From Circinella umbellata (lineage: Eukaryota > Mucoromycota > Mucoromycetes > Mucorales > Lichtheimiaceae), in NCBI GenBank assembly GCA_025093555.1, contig JAIWNF010000055.1, positions 1 through 64,000 of the forward strand: a DNA stretch of 64,000 nt, given 5' to 3'. Both the position numbers and the translations under genes were made by a program. Positions 22,732 to 34,154 of this stretch are shown here, in pieces; position 1 is the first letter of the stretch; each line of letters opens with the position of its first letter. A model generated the notes under the pieces. The model had not been told where the DNA came from, ran no database searches, and saw only the letters and a list, made by a program, of their open reading frames with translations.

Positions 22732-25708
22732 TTAAAGTGATTCACTAATAATAACAAAAGCTTTTCGATACATATCTAACATTGCTTTACATCGAGTTCT
22801 TTCTGCAGCTATCGCTGAATCTTCCAATAATAAATCATTAAAAAGATCTTCACGATATAATTCGGAAACCAGCCGGTTTTGTACCGATTCACGTGTAAAA
22901 TTAACCAATAAATGCATAATAGCTTTTGGAACTAAATCTTGAATAGTTTTACGAACAATATTGAAATAAGATATTATTAAAGTTCCTAATAATAGAAAGG
23001 GTGTGTGTGTGTTTTTTTTTAGAAACAAATGATTTCAAGTCATGATATTCAAAAAAAAACAAAAAAGCTTACTGATTAATTCTACTTCCATATCTTCTTT
23101 ATCCGATGATTGGGCAAACAAATCTTCCCCTGATTCCAGTGTAAACTAAAATAATATTGTTTTGAATATTAAAAAAAAAAATTGGTTTTTATAATATGAA
23201 CACTCCCCCCCCACGGCACCCATCCCCCCCCCCATCATAACAGAGAATATCTCTTTTAAAAAAAAGTGATTACAATTATAAAATATTTCTTACGTTATTT
23301 CCAAAATGTGATTCTAATTCTCCATCCATATTATTTGTAAATGTATTTTGTTGTTGTTGATGTCTTTCATTAGGTCCTAACACAGGTCGATCTGTTCTTG
23401 AAGCACCCCCAAAAAAGTAATTTAAAAATGAATCTTTAGAAGGTGAAGTTCCGGGTAATGGGATATGAGATCCAGCGGTAGTAGATGTAGTGGATGTTAT
23501 AGAAGAAGATCGTTCAGTGCGTCGTATAGTATCTGTTGTCATGGTTGGATTATTTATTCCATTCATCTTTAAATTTTCGTTCTAATGTTCTTATTAGTAT
23601 ATTTCAATCTTTTCTCGCTTTCCATCGAAACTATTAAATCCCCCTACTTTTGATGTGTTTTTCTTTTTTACCTGCTTCTTGTGACGACTTTTATTTCTTG
23701 ATTTTTCTAATTCATGCATTGCACCTGTGGCACCTGGAAAATCAGGATGATTGGTATTGATATAAGCACATTCCAAATCAATTAAACTTTTCACATAAGT
23801 AGACGTAGGTGACAATCGTTCATGTAATAAATCAGATACGACATCAATTAATTTTGAATGTAATTTTGGAAACCTTAACAATTCTTTTGTACCACACGTG
23901 TGACAAATTTTAGATAATTCTTGAAATGCCATATCTACACAACGTAAACTAGGTGCTTCTAATAATCGAATTTGAGGTCGAACTAATAAATCAAATGCTA
24001 ATTCAGGTACAAAAAGTGAACATCTTGGACCTGTTGAATTACGAATGGCTGTACGAATATCATCATTGGTAATATTAGAACATGGGATAATAGCATCCAA
24101 AGCATGACCAAATATATTGTTAAAAATAAAGTAAATTCTTGCACCACCCGATAATTCTTTTGTGGATATTTCTGGTGATGTACCATCAATAGATGCTGTG
24201 AATTGAGTAGAAAACATGGTAAGCATTTTTAATACCAAAGATCCCTAAGTTTTATATATAAATTTAAATTAGACAAGTTGTCCATTGCATGGAGGAAAGA
24301 GGAGAAAAGATTATTTTTTTTTATCTACCTTGTGAGCACTACCAATGAAAGCAGGATCACCATATTGAGCAAGCTCATGCTGTGTTTGACCAATCATGGC
24401 ACTTAATTTAGATCGCATGTCGGGTAACTTTTCCCGAATATGTGCCACTAAAATCTAATGTAAAAACAGCAGTAAGTTTTTTTTTTTGGTTAATATGACA
24501 AGTATGTCGTACAATATTACTTTAATACCGACACGAATGACAGGGGGAAAGGAAAAAAAAAAAAAAGAAAGACCACTTTTGTTTTATATATTCATATTAC
24601 CATCCTATATTACTTACTGAATTTAATTGTTTAGCTAAATAAGTAGAACCACATCGAGTAGCAATTCCTTTATAAGCAGCATGTTTTTGAAAAAACTCTT
24701 CTTCTGTTTTAATTGCCTCTTTCATTGGTTTATTTGTTAAAATATCTTGTTGACTTCTATTGACCAAACCAATAAATCCAAGTTTTAATGGAAAAGCACG
24801 ACCCGTTAAAATATCTAATGCATTGGTACCAGCATCCATTAAATCTAGTTTTGTTATTACACCGATTGTACGTTTACCCGCTGGATCCACTTTACGTGCT
24901 AATTTTAAACTATCTGAATTAGCAATATCTGTATTTGCAGGACTCACAGCAAGAATAACACTAATAAATAAATAAATAAATAAAGAGTTAATATTCCTTT
25001 TTACCTTATCATTTTAAAAAGCTTTTTCTTTTTTTTTACCTGTTTGGTTTAGAAATATAGTCTAGAACTAAACTTCGTATTTGTTTCTCAATGTCCGCAG
25101 GTTGATCACCTTTTTTATATATTTATGAAATGGTTAATGATATATTTTAGTCCACTGTTTTTTTTTATGTTTTAATTTAATTTACCTATAGGAATCTATA
25201 TAAAATATTTCCATTAATTTTACTTGTTGTCAATTATCCCCCACCTCCCCCAATGTTATTTGACGACACTTTTTACCTTTGTCAAACCAGGTAAATCCAC
25301 CATAGTTAAATTAAGCACTTTTTTCGAATAGATCTTTAAATGAATAGGTTGACGTGAAATCCCCTTATTGGATCCAGCAATACGAGCCGTATCTTGTTCA
25401 ATTTCTTGACGTACTTCGGTAAAATCATAAAACCGTTTATTAGGTACATGAAGAAACTCTCCATAATCTTCTTCATTTGAACTCGATGGTAATGTCACCA
25501 ATTGTAATACTAAAGGACGACGCGTAACAATACCACTACCACGAGGTAAGAAATCACGTTGAACAATATTTTCTAATACGGACGATTTTCCTGCACTTTG
25601 TGAACCGACAGTAATGATTTGTGGTAAGTCAAGACTATCATTACCACCTACACCAATAGTTGAAAAGACGTCTTGAATTTTGTTGACAATGTCAATTACG
25701 TTGTCCAT
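22732..25708 (-). CDS. DNM1: dynamin-related GTPase DNM1 (mitochondrial/peroxisomal fission)
   Basis: Nine exons on the minus strand: 25277-25708, 25186-25195 (10 nt), 25040-25109, 24618-24960, 24329-24454, 23672-24244, 23294-23581, 23073-23145 and 22732-22985; 722 residues. G1 is [10 protein letters not shown]2 GIVTRRP, G3 DLPGLTK, G4 TKLDLMDAG and G5 VNRSQQDI. The middle domain has [12 protein letters not shown] and [12 protein letters not shown]; a variable Ser/Thr-rich insert comes next; the C-terminal GED reads [18 protein letters not shown] to ISESL. Features such as [20 protein letters not shown] and the GED match Dnm1/Drp1 better than Vps1. It assembles into rings around mitochondria and peroxisomes and hydrolyses GTP to divide them. 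The 10-nt exon encodes the conserved IPIG step after G3. Confidence 0.93.
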
Positions 25709-26953
25709 TTTTTCTTTTCTTTATAATTAAAAAAAAAAAAGGTTTTTTTCTTTTTTAATTGTTTATAGGGGAAATTTAGGGAGTGAAAAAAAAAAAAGAA
25801 ACAGAGAGGAAAAAAGAAGTGTAAGAGAAAGTGAGAAGTTGTTTTCTGTGCCTGAATAAATATAAAAATGGTCAAGTCACGATCCTATTATAATCCTTAA
25901 ATCACCTCTTCCCCCCCCTCTCTTTCTCTCTCCTCTTGTGAAAGGAGAAATGATTGAATGTTATGTAACAATATATCATTTTCAAAAGAAAGAGAGATCA
26001 TGTACTACGCTTATTCTTTACTTTTATTGTCACACCTTTTCATTAAAAAAAATTCATTCTTTTGATTTGCTTGTTATATAATTTGATTAATATTAATATT
26101 ACGAATACGTGGGGTGATCACGTTTATATATGTAATAGACAATTATACTATTATTACTGTTGTTAAATATTTTATTGGTATACATATAATAGTTCTCTTT
26201 TTTTTTTCAACAAGATAAACAATACATATACCTAGTGGATGATCAAAAGGATAACCCCACATGACTATATTGAACATAAATATTTAAAAGTAAAAAAGTG
26301 TGAGAATACGGATAATGGTTTATACGATTAGACCCCTATAAAAAAAACCCCAACAAAATAAGCCATGTTCCACGACCAATGTGGTCTGTGTGTGCCAGTA
26401 GGGGGTAAGAAGAAAGAGGGAAGAACTTATCATTTACTGCTTTTTTATTGATGAGCTTATTTTTTTTTTTTTTTACTTTACTTTAACATTATCATTTTTT
26501 ATATGACTCTTATGAGGAGGAAGAGGAGGGTGACTTATTCCAACTTGATTTAATTCCCCCACTTACCCATTTTATCAAGAGAAAAAAAGCCGAGATGATT
26601 AGTAAATAGAGTTTCTCCTTTTTTTTTTTCTTGTTGCTCTTTGCTAATGCAAAAATACGTCATAACATTATTTTCCCTTAACAACAACCCCCCGCGTTGC
26701 CACGCGTCCCACTGGATCGGGTCTTTTCTTTTTAAGCTGTCAAAAAAAAAAAGAAAAAAAAAAAGACAGAATTTCCCTCGACTTCTCTCCGATTCTAAAT
26801 CTGTTTAGATTCTTTGACTCAGCCAATGATTTCATTACAAGGATCACGCGCGTTTGGTTGTGTGTGTGTGTGAGGAAGATCCTTTTTTTTTTTTTTTTTG
26901 AGTACGTATTTTTTTTTTATTTTAAAATAAAGTAAATACTAATAAAGGTTTCT
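25709..26953. other. intergenic: DNM1 promoter and FKBP12 3' flank
   Basis: 1.2 kb without a supported gene. It includes purine-rich stretches next to DNM1, a GTGTGT tract (26858-26872), a GC-richer patch with one ACGCGT (26702-26707) and T-runs up to 19 long near 26883. Confidence 0.5.
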
Positions 26954-27466
26954 TTAGTGGATCTTGATAAGTTCAACATCGAAAACCAAAGTGGCGTTAG
27001 GAGGAATGACACCAGGAATACCACGGGGACCATAAGCGTAGTCAGGAGTACAAGTAAGCTTGGCACGTTGACCAACTGACATTTGAGGAACACCTTAAAA
27101 AATAAAATAAAAAGGATTGTTTTAGTTATATTTGATCCTATATATATAAAAAAAATAGTAAAAGAATATTTTTTTTTTGATTATGTACCTTCATCCCAAC
27201 CCTTGATGAGCTGACCAACACCAATCTTACAGACAAAAGGACTTCCACGATCACGGGAAGAATCGAACTTTTGACCATTGGTTAAGGTACCAGTATAGTG
27301 CATGCTAACGGTATCTCCAGGCTTGGGGAAGTTGGCACCATCACCAGCTTGAGTAGTTTCGATTCTATTTTATTATTTATAGAGATGTGAGATGATGTTT
27401 TGTATCATTATATTTCATATATGCATTCTTTTTCTAAAATAACTATAAAACTTACTGGACACCCAT
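26954..27466 (-). CDS. fkbA: FKBP12-type peptidyl-prolyl isomerase
   Basis: Three exons (27456-27466, 27189-27364, 26954-27093) give exactly 108 residues, the usual FKBP12 length. The first coding exon is only 11 nt (Met-Gly-Val and two bases of Gln). The hydrophobic active site is complete: [18 protein letters not shown], the [11 protein letters not shown] loop, [18 protein letters not shown] and [13 protein letters not shown]12 catalyses cis-trans isomerisation of prolyl bonds. It is the receptor for FK506 and rapamycin, inhibiting calcineurin or TOR when drug-bound; in Mucorales its loss is known to confer FK506 resistance. Codon use is more C/G-ending than in neighbours, as expected for an abundant protein. 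The 3' UTR is AT-rich. Confidence 0.95.
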
Positions 27467-27875
27467 TTTTTTTTTAATAATAAAGTTAAAAAGAAAAAGG
27501 TTAGAAAAAAAAGAAAGCAAGAAAAAAATAAAATAGAATTCGCGTTTTTAGCGGAGGCCTAAACGAAAGCTGATTGATTGGCTAAAATTGCTTCATTAAA
27601 CAGTCGTTCTTTTTAAAACTCCCCTTTATACTTTTTATGTCGTTTGGCTTCCCTAAGTTAAAAATCCCCCTCGTTGTTAATAGTTTTGTTTGTAATATAT
27701 AAAATTCATGTTAAAGCAAACTTTAGGATATTAAATAAAATGCATCCAAATAAGCTTTTTTTTCTTTGTTTTTTTTTATATTATAGAATTAAACGCAGTG
27801 AAACATTTATTTTTATTTGGGTTTTATATGACTAAAATATACAAATAATAGAACCACTCTTTTTTTTTTATGATA
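27467..27875. other. FKBP12 upstream region up to the Tc1-like element
   Basis: AT-rich 5' flank of the FKBP12 gene with a purine-rich leader next to the ATG. No gene is seen. Confidence 0.5.
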
Positions 27876-28118
27876 CAGTCAAATGGCGGAAAGACAAAAA
27901 TAAAAACAATTATCGGCGATAAGATTGCGCACCTCTCTCTTCCTAATAAAATTATAACATAATGATGAATACTCTTTTTTTTATAAAGATGGACAGGAAA
28001 TCATTTTTAATAAAGAAAGAGAAAAAGTTTACGATCTGATGGAGGATGTTTTAACACATGTCGATGATCCCAACATAGTTCTTAAAACAATATAACTAGT
28101 CGACAAACTTATTTGAGC

Positions 28119-28331
28119 GCACATACACCACACATGGGTTGTCCTCCACAATCTTCTGACTTGAATCACATAGAGAACAAGTGGAATTTGTTGAAGCAAA
28201 GGCTCTTCCGGTTCGAAAATGTGCCATCTGGCATAAACGAACTTTGGGAGCGTATCTGCAAAGTGTGGTACGAGGATACAGTATTGGGTAAGGAAGCCAA
28301 GTCCATACCTGATGGACAAAGTATTACTTAA
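28119..28331 (+). pseudogene. Tc1-like transposase C-terminal fragment
   Basis: A 70-residue open segment contains PPQSSDLNHIENKWNLLKQR, the classic end of the Tc1 DDE domain (PPxSPDLNPIENxW) that includes the catalytic Glu of IEN. It then reads GINELWERICKVWYE, typical of the C-terminal helices. Everything N-terminal has been deleted: the preceding bases match the element's leader instead. Without the two catalytic Asp residues it cannot be active. Confidence 0.8.
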
Positions 28332-29285
28332 TAGTTGACAATGTGGATTTTTCAGCAACTTCCAAAAGGGATTCAATGCATAGTTTTTTTTTTCTTACGC
28401 CCTATAGCTTTTTCAATATTTGCTTTTTTTTTTTTTTCCCAAACTCTTATACAATATAGTGTTCTAATGAGACTATCTTCTTTTGAACTATTGAGCATGC
28501 CATAAGAGCAAGTAGAAAGAAAAATAATAGTCATGGACCACTGATATCATAGAATTTAATTTCAAGGAGTTTTTCAATAATAATGTTGATTAATAAGTCA
28601 TAATCTTCCAAAATCAATCGAATCACCAATAATAATAATAATAATAAAACTACGTACTTATTCTTCCATTTCATCATTGTTGGTCTTTCAACGTTGATAA
28701 GTATTTTTGAGACTTGTTGGCAAAGTGTAATTTTCAAAATAACCTTGACGTTGCCCTTCCAGATAACAAGCTTTCCAATTCATTTTGCTACTTTCAAGGT
28801 TTCGTATGCAATCGCCAACAAACGTCTAAATTTCAGATGATGATAATGATGACGATACCAGAGTCCGTGTAGTCCGTGTAATTGTTGACCTGGATCGATC
28901 TGTCAGTGATGACAGAACTGGTAATGACGATGATGGAGCTGCGGGTATTAGTGCTGGAGAGGAGGCTGTCGAAGATGACGATTGATCAGACATATATTTG
29001 ACCTTATATGAGTTTATAACATTTAAACCATCATTCAGGTAGTCAATGGCACTCTTTTCAAGTTGTTGTTTGGTACCTTTTTGGAATTTCGATTGAGTAT
29101 ATTTTCACACAATCCCAAAAGATCATCAACTAACGTTTTTTCACGGGTGGCCACATGTTCAATAAAACGTGTTTGGATATATATGCCATACAATTGCTGG
29201 ATAATTGGATCGTCTCATTGATCGTGATCAAGAATGGATACCTATTGAGCAGTTAAAAATGCACCTAGAGCAACCTGCAGTGGAT

Positions 29286-29486
29286 CTAATTAATATTCAA
29301 GTCTCTTGTAACCTTGGCCACTAGTCCACGCTCTTGAGAATTTTCGAGCATACTGTCTATCAATCTTTCTCGGGTGAAGTCGCTGTAATTGTTGTATAAC
29401 TTCACTGGTGGCTTCAATTTACTAGGTTTCGACTGCTTTTTAACTGAGAAATCTTCAGCAAGTTTTTCGGGGCGCTTAACGCTCAA
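29286..29486 (-). pseudogene. Tc1-like transposase N-terminal fragment
   Basis: Minus-strand frame reading LYNNYSDFTRERLIDSMLEN and ERGLVAKVTRDLNIN resembles the helix-turn-helix start of fungal Tc1/IS630-type transposases (regulator-like helix followed by xxAxxLxI). It is preceded by the inverted copy of the element's leader (29487-29803). The frame stops soon after, and downstream sequence to about 28980 has more open stretches with stops. It is a broken remnant. Confidence 0.55.
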
Positions 29487-29803
29487 GTAAGTTTTGTCGA
29501 CTAGTTACTGTTTCAAAACCTATGCTGGGATTATCGACATATGTCAAAACATCCTCCATCGGATCGTAAACTTTTTCTCCTTTTTCATTAAAAACGGTTT
29601 CCTGTCCATCTCCATTAAAAAAGGGTATTCATCATTATGTTATATTTTATTAGGAAGAGAGAGGTGCATATATACGACAATTAAGCGCCAATTTTAGTTA
29701 GCTAGTAGTTCCGACAATTGTTTTTAATCAAAGTGACAAGAACAATTTAAACTCATGACACTTATTTTTGTCTTTCCGCCCTTTATTTTTGAAAGGTTGA
29801 CTG

Positions 29804-30109
29804 TATGTAAGTAATAAAATGGGAAATCAATAAGTTATTATGATTCATATGCTATAGGAAGTTATGTTAAAAAAAGAAAGATGTGGGAAATTTTTTTAAT
29901 CTTTCCACTTCTTTAAGAAGACCAAAGCTACTCTTTTGTTTCTCAAGTTTCCTAATAAGTTTCAGTATTAGCCAATAGAAAATGAAATAAGAATCTCAGT
30001 GTGTGGTTAAATTCTTATTAAGGGATTTTTCAGTTCCTTAGTAAACCCCCATTTTTTTTTCTCATTGGAAACTAGTTTCTTTTTATTTCTTACAGTTGAA
30101 TAAAATAAA
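29804..30109. promoter_or_regulatory. upstream region of the bHLH gene
   Basis: 300 bp between the Tc1-like element and the bHLH ATG, AT-rich, with a T-run and TTCTTACAG close to the ATG. The transposon insertion therefore marks the distal edge of this promoter. Confidence 0.5.
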
Positions 30110-31031
30110 ATGGCATTAACTGAAAATAATAAACCAACTTCTAATCACTCAAATAACGAAAAAGGTGCCTACTCTATCTTTTTTTTTTAAGAAAAAAAAA
30201 AAAGGAAACTTATACAAATGGGTCATGTCCATTATTTGATTACTTAATTAACAAATAATTTATTTTGTAAAAATAAATTCGATAGACTCTAAAGAAGAAT
30301 TAGATCGAGTAATAAGTAAAAAACGAGGATTAGATGAAGTAAACGAATTAATAAAAGAAGAAGGATTATCACCGTCTTCTTCTTCTGACCAAAATCAACA
30401 AGAACAACCACAACAACCACAACCTCGTAGACAACGTAGAGCAAGAAAGGCTCCTCATGAACTTTTAACTGAAGCTGAAAAGAAAGCAAATCATATTGCT
30501 TCAGAACAAAAACGAAGACAAAATATTCGACTTGGTTTTGAACAATTAATTGAAGTTGTACCTTCACTAAGTCAAGGAAATCGTAGTGAAGCTTTAATTT
30601 TACAAAAGTGTTAGTTTTTGTTTTTTCTCACCTTGGAAAAGAAAAAGAGAGAGAGAGAGAGAGAGAGAGATACTAATAAATAAACTGATATAATATAACA
30701 GCTGTAGAACATATTCGACATTTAATTTCAGTTAAAAATGACCTCAAAGATCAAGTGAGAGATTTACAAGGACTTTTAGGAGAACCGTATGTACTACAAT
30801 TAATTTAAAATTCGAGGATGTATTTTTTGTCCCACTCTTCAAATCATATAACTAACTAAACAATTATTATCTCTATTTTATATATATATAGAATTTATGA
30901 AGAAGATGTAAGTTATTATTATTATTATCATTATTATTATTGAATGAATTTATTTAAGCTAATATAATATTATTATTATTTTATATATTTAGTCTTCAGA
31001 AGATGAATTAGCTTATGCAGCACTTGGTTAA
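30110..31031 (+). CDS. bHLH transcription factor, INO4-like
   Basis: Five exons (30110-30164, 30286-30609, 30702-30786, 30892-30907 of 16 nt, 30993-31031) encode 172 residues. A Gln/Pro-rich linker and a basic stretch (RRQRRARKAPHELL) precede the helix-loop-helix: LTEAEKKANHIASEQKRRQ with the E-box-contacting His, Glu and Arg residues, GFEQLIEVVPSLSQGNRSEA, and the second helix LILQKSVEHIRHLISVKNDL. The N-H-I-A-S-E-Q-K-R-R basic region and short size resemble yeast Ino4 and related Mlx-like factors, which act as obligate heterodimers; Ino2-Ino4 activates phospholipid synthesis genes. The partner and targets here are unknown. The C-terminus is acidic. Confidence 0.85.
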
Positions 31032-32768
31032 AGTCATGAAATGATTCAATTTGACGTTCATTAACATAATCAGTTTCTTCACCATTAATTATGGGACCTG
31101 ACACTTTGTCTATATATATATACACTTCCTTTCTTCTTCACTTTTTTCTCGAAACACACACCCACACATTGATTGAAAAATTTCTATATATTATTATCAT
31201 CATTATTATTACTACCGATATTACTTCTTTTTTTTCCCCTTTCCGTTTTATGTTAATAAATTCATTTCTCTCGTTTTTTTTTCTCAATCATTTAATGTTT
31301 ATTAGATTAAAAATATAGAATAACGATCAATAAGGATTCATTTAATAATAGTAATAAAGGATTTACGTATATCTATTGTGTAATATAAAGTTTAAAGCAT
31401 ATAGGTATAATTATTATTTAAATAATCGCTTTTAACCATAAATGTTAATTAGCTATTATCTATTTGTAAAAAAAAAAAAAAAAAAGCTAAAAGGTCTCGA
31501 TTCAACAACTTTTTACGTTGCCAAGCTTTTTTTTAAGAGATAAATGCATCTCTCTGTGGCTAGTAACATTCTAATTGTGTGACGTTAAATAGTAATTTTT
31601 TTAGATTGTATTTTAGTTTTTCCATATATATTCTATTTTATTCTATAGTAACAAAAAAAAAATCCGTGCCCAAATCAATATAATCGGATGATGATGATGA
31701 TGCCATTTGGATAAAACCATGTATAGACATATACGTACGTAATGTAATATTCTTAAATACTGATTGATATTGAATAACAAGAAAGAAAGAGTTTCATAAA
31801 GTAAGATGATGTAGATCATTTGTTGCCATAGTAACTATATATTATTGATATGAAAAAAAAGATCAGCATATATTATTTCTTATTTAGTAAGGTAGAATAT
31901 CTAGCATCATATTACATGACCCTCACCTGCACCACATTTTCATAACAAGTTATGATAGAAAGTACGTAGTGAGTTTTTCCTTCCTGCACCAATAAAAAAA
32001 ACCATAATCATCATCATCAGCTGGCAAAAACAAAGCCCACACACATTCATTATTACATCTTATTATATAATTAGATACGAGGGAAAACACGCGGTACATA
32101 TGTATAAAGGAATGAACCCGATACTATGGGATTGATTATTATTATGCAATATAAAAAAGTTTCAGAGGTTTGCCACTAATAAAAAAGGAAAGGAGAGGAT
32201 ACTAGTAAAACTAAAAAAATAATTTATCAAGTTCAATGATCACATTATGACATATAAAATAAATATTTATAAGTTTTTAGACTAAAAAAGAAATTAGTGG
32301 CAAATTTTTACTGTTATTTCATGTTTTTTTTATCTCATGTTTTTTTTTATTATTTCCCCCACCACCACAATCACAACCAAAGAAAAAAATACGCCCAACA
32401 AGTTTATATAAAAAAAAAAGTTGAAATATATATTTTCTTAGAGGTAATATACAGTGTAACAAAAAAAAGGGTAAAAAAAAAAAACAGAAGAGCCCATTTT
32501 TGTCATTGATGTAAAAGATGTTCTTTCTCATAAATGGGGGGGGGGAGTTAATTTACAGAGTATTTTGTGTTTTCGAGTCAATCCAGGACTGATAGTAGGG
32601 TAAAAAAAAAATAACAATAATAAAAATAAAAATAAAAACAGATAAATAAATATACAGGTTAGGGAGTGTGATGATGCAAAGATATAAAGAAAATCAAATG
32701 TGAAAAAAAAAAAGTTGGATGATGGAGAGTATGTAAAAAAATAATAATCACAATGTAATTGTTTGGTT
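31032..32768. other. AT-rich convergent intergenic region
   Basis: 1.7 kb between two convergent genes. Short frames here are composed of poly-Phe/Ile/Lys and have no family match. Poly-A/T runs and ATG/ATC microrepeats (near 31686) are present; no RNA gene is recognised. Confidence 0.5.
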
Positions 32769-34154
32769 TTAGGTCATTTCATGAAAATAAGTATTCCTTT
32801 GCCGAATATAACCTGAGAAGGTGCTTTTAGGAGTTGGAATAAAATGATCAGCTTTTGCAGCAACTTCTCCATCCACAAGTGGCAATAAAAGGTTTCCATC
32901 CCGTAAATAAGGATCTACGTCGACTAGTGTGTCATGGATAGATTGTACCACATCAGGAAAGTCATTTAATGTGAATAAACATACAAATTTATCATAAAGG
33001 TCAACGAACTTTTCATGTGGATTTTGTGTATCGGTTGCCATGTAAACAAGTCGTAAATTTGGATGTCTATATTTCTCTTGTACATAAACACATGCTTTTA
33101 ATCTTTTTGTACGATCCGTCAAAGATCGTAGTTCCTTGACTATCAAAGCTTGTTCTTCATTATTATTATTATTTTCTTCTTGTTGCTCATACTTATTAGC
33201 GTATCGTTCAAGTGCTCCTCGAATTTGTCCAATGGTTTTCTTGGCTTCTTTTTTAAATCGACCATCTCCTTGACGTAGATGGACACTTAAATAATTATTA
33301 GCACCCCCTAATTGATCAATGATATCATTCGCCTTGTCTAACACAATCGGATGTTTAATACCGATTTTTTGACGTAAATATTCACGAATATTAATCAAAT
33401 CTGTTCGAGTCAGTGCTAATCGACGAGAGCCGAATAATGATCCAAACATGAGAAAGGGTTCTTGTCGTGTTGCCAAATATTGTAAATCAATACGTGATTG
33501 AAATTGTTCCAAAGTAGCGTTGGGAACAGACATTTCGTCATGAATTTGATACGAATAGCGTACATCATCTTTTAACGTATACATCATTTTGTCTTCATTT
33601 GTTTCATCAATACCCCAATAACGTAAAAAATAATCATCGTTCATGTCATGGCGTTGCATCGTACGAACACCCAGTTCATGTAAAGGCGTTAAATCAAAGA
33701 CTTGGTCAACAGGTACTGGAACATAATCACGATAATCATAACAATGTGAATCAGGTTCATTGGGGCTACCAGGACAGTGAGCAAGTCGTTCACTAAGTTG
33801 ATGGGAAGGTCGCCAAAATGTAGCTGTACCCAAATTTAATTCAGGCATTAATAATGTTCGATTGAGTGCACCAGCCAAGATACCTGCGTTGATAAGTGCA
33901 ATACGTTGATTATGTAGTCCTGAATGTGGGAGAAATGTTAAAAACTTTTCTGAATTTTTAATACTGATAGGTGAATGATGAGGGTCTCGACTATGGGTCC
34001 ATGCGCGCGGTCTTCGTAGCCACGTTTGCCAGCTGGAGGTTCTCGAAGTAGATGACCTTCGTAATAATATTATATGTGTCAATAAAAGAAGAGAGACTGT
34101 AATAATGATACAACCAGCTGCCCATGTTCGAAAGGAGCGAGTGGATCTAAACAT
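32769..34154 (-). CDS. O-fucosyltransferase-like type II membrane protein
   Basis: A single intronless frame of 461 residues, unusual beside intron-rich neighbours. Residues 12-31 (AAGCIIITVSLLLLTHIILL) form a signal anchor with basic residues on both sides, giving a Golgi type II topology. The lumenal part starts with FLTFLPHSGLHNQRIALINA, the N-terminal signature of the GDP-fucose protein O-fucosyltransferase-like fold (GT65/GT68 type), then ALNRTLLMPEL, and later YLSVHLRQGDGRF, the donor-binding HxRxGD motif. Near the C-terminus are VYMATDTQNP and a conserved acidic region. An asparagine run interrupts the domain near residue 335. It probably transfers fucose or a related sugar to secreted proteins or glycans; donor and acceptor cannot be read from the sequence. 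Confidence 0.8.
   Translation of the reverse strand: MFRSTRSFRTWAAGCIIITVSLLLLTHIILLRRSSTSRTSSWQTWLRRPRAWTHSRDPHHSPISIKNSEKFLTFLPHSGLHNQRIALINAGILAGALNRTLLMPELNLGTATFWRPSHQLSERLAHCPGSPNEPDSHCYDYRDYVPVPVDQVFDLTPLHELGVRTMQRHDMNDDYFLRYWGIDETNEDKMMYTLKDDVRYSYQIHDEMSVPNATLEQFQSRIDLQYLATRQEPFLMFGSLFGSRRLALTRTDLINIREYLRQKIGIKHPIVLDKANDIIDQLGGANNYLSVHLRQGDGRFKKEAKKTIGQIRGALERYANKYEQQEENNNNNEEQALIVKELRSLTDRTKRLKACVYVQEKYRHPNLRLVYMATDTQNPHEKFVDLYDKFVCLFTLNDFPDVVQSIHDTLVDVDPYLRDGNLLLPLVDGEVAAKADHFIPTPKSTFSGYIRQRNTYFHEMT

Larger units (their letters stand above)
27876..29803. mobile_element. degenerate Tc1/mariner-like element with inverted 5' arms
   Basis: Both ends carry the same terminal sequence in inverted orientation, beginning CAGTCAA and containing GGCGGAAAGACAAAAATAA, each next to a TA dinucleotide as expected for Tc1/mariner insertion. 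The inverted similarity runs inward for about 240 bases on the left and 320 on the right. On the left, a + strand copy jumps at about 28119 from leader sequence directly to the transposase C-terminus (PPQSSDLNHIENKW). On the right, a minus-strand copy carries the transposase N-terminal region. Arms facing each other with different parts of the gene cannot come from one simple element, so this is a rearranged or fold-back composite. No intact transposase remains. Confidence 0.75.

Noticed and set aside
26702..26707. ACGCGT upstream of DNM1
   Set aside because: A single site about 1 kb from the DNM1 start and not clustered; chance occurrence is likely.
28029..28376. 115-aa minus-strand frame over the Tc1 fragment
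   Set aside because: It is antisense to the clear transposase C-terminal segment and has no motif of its own.
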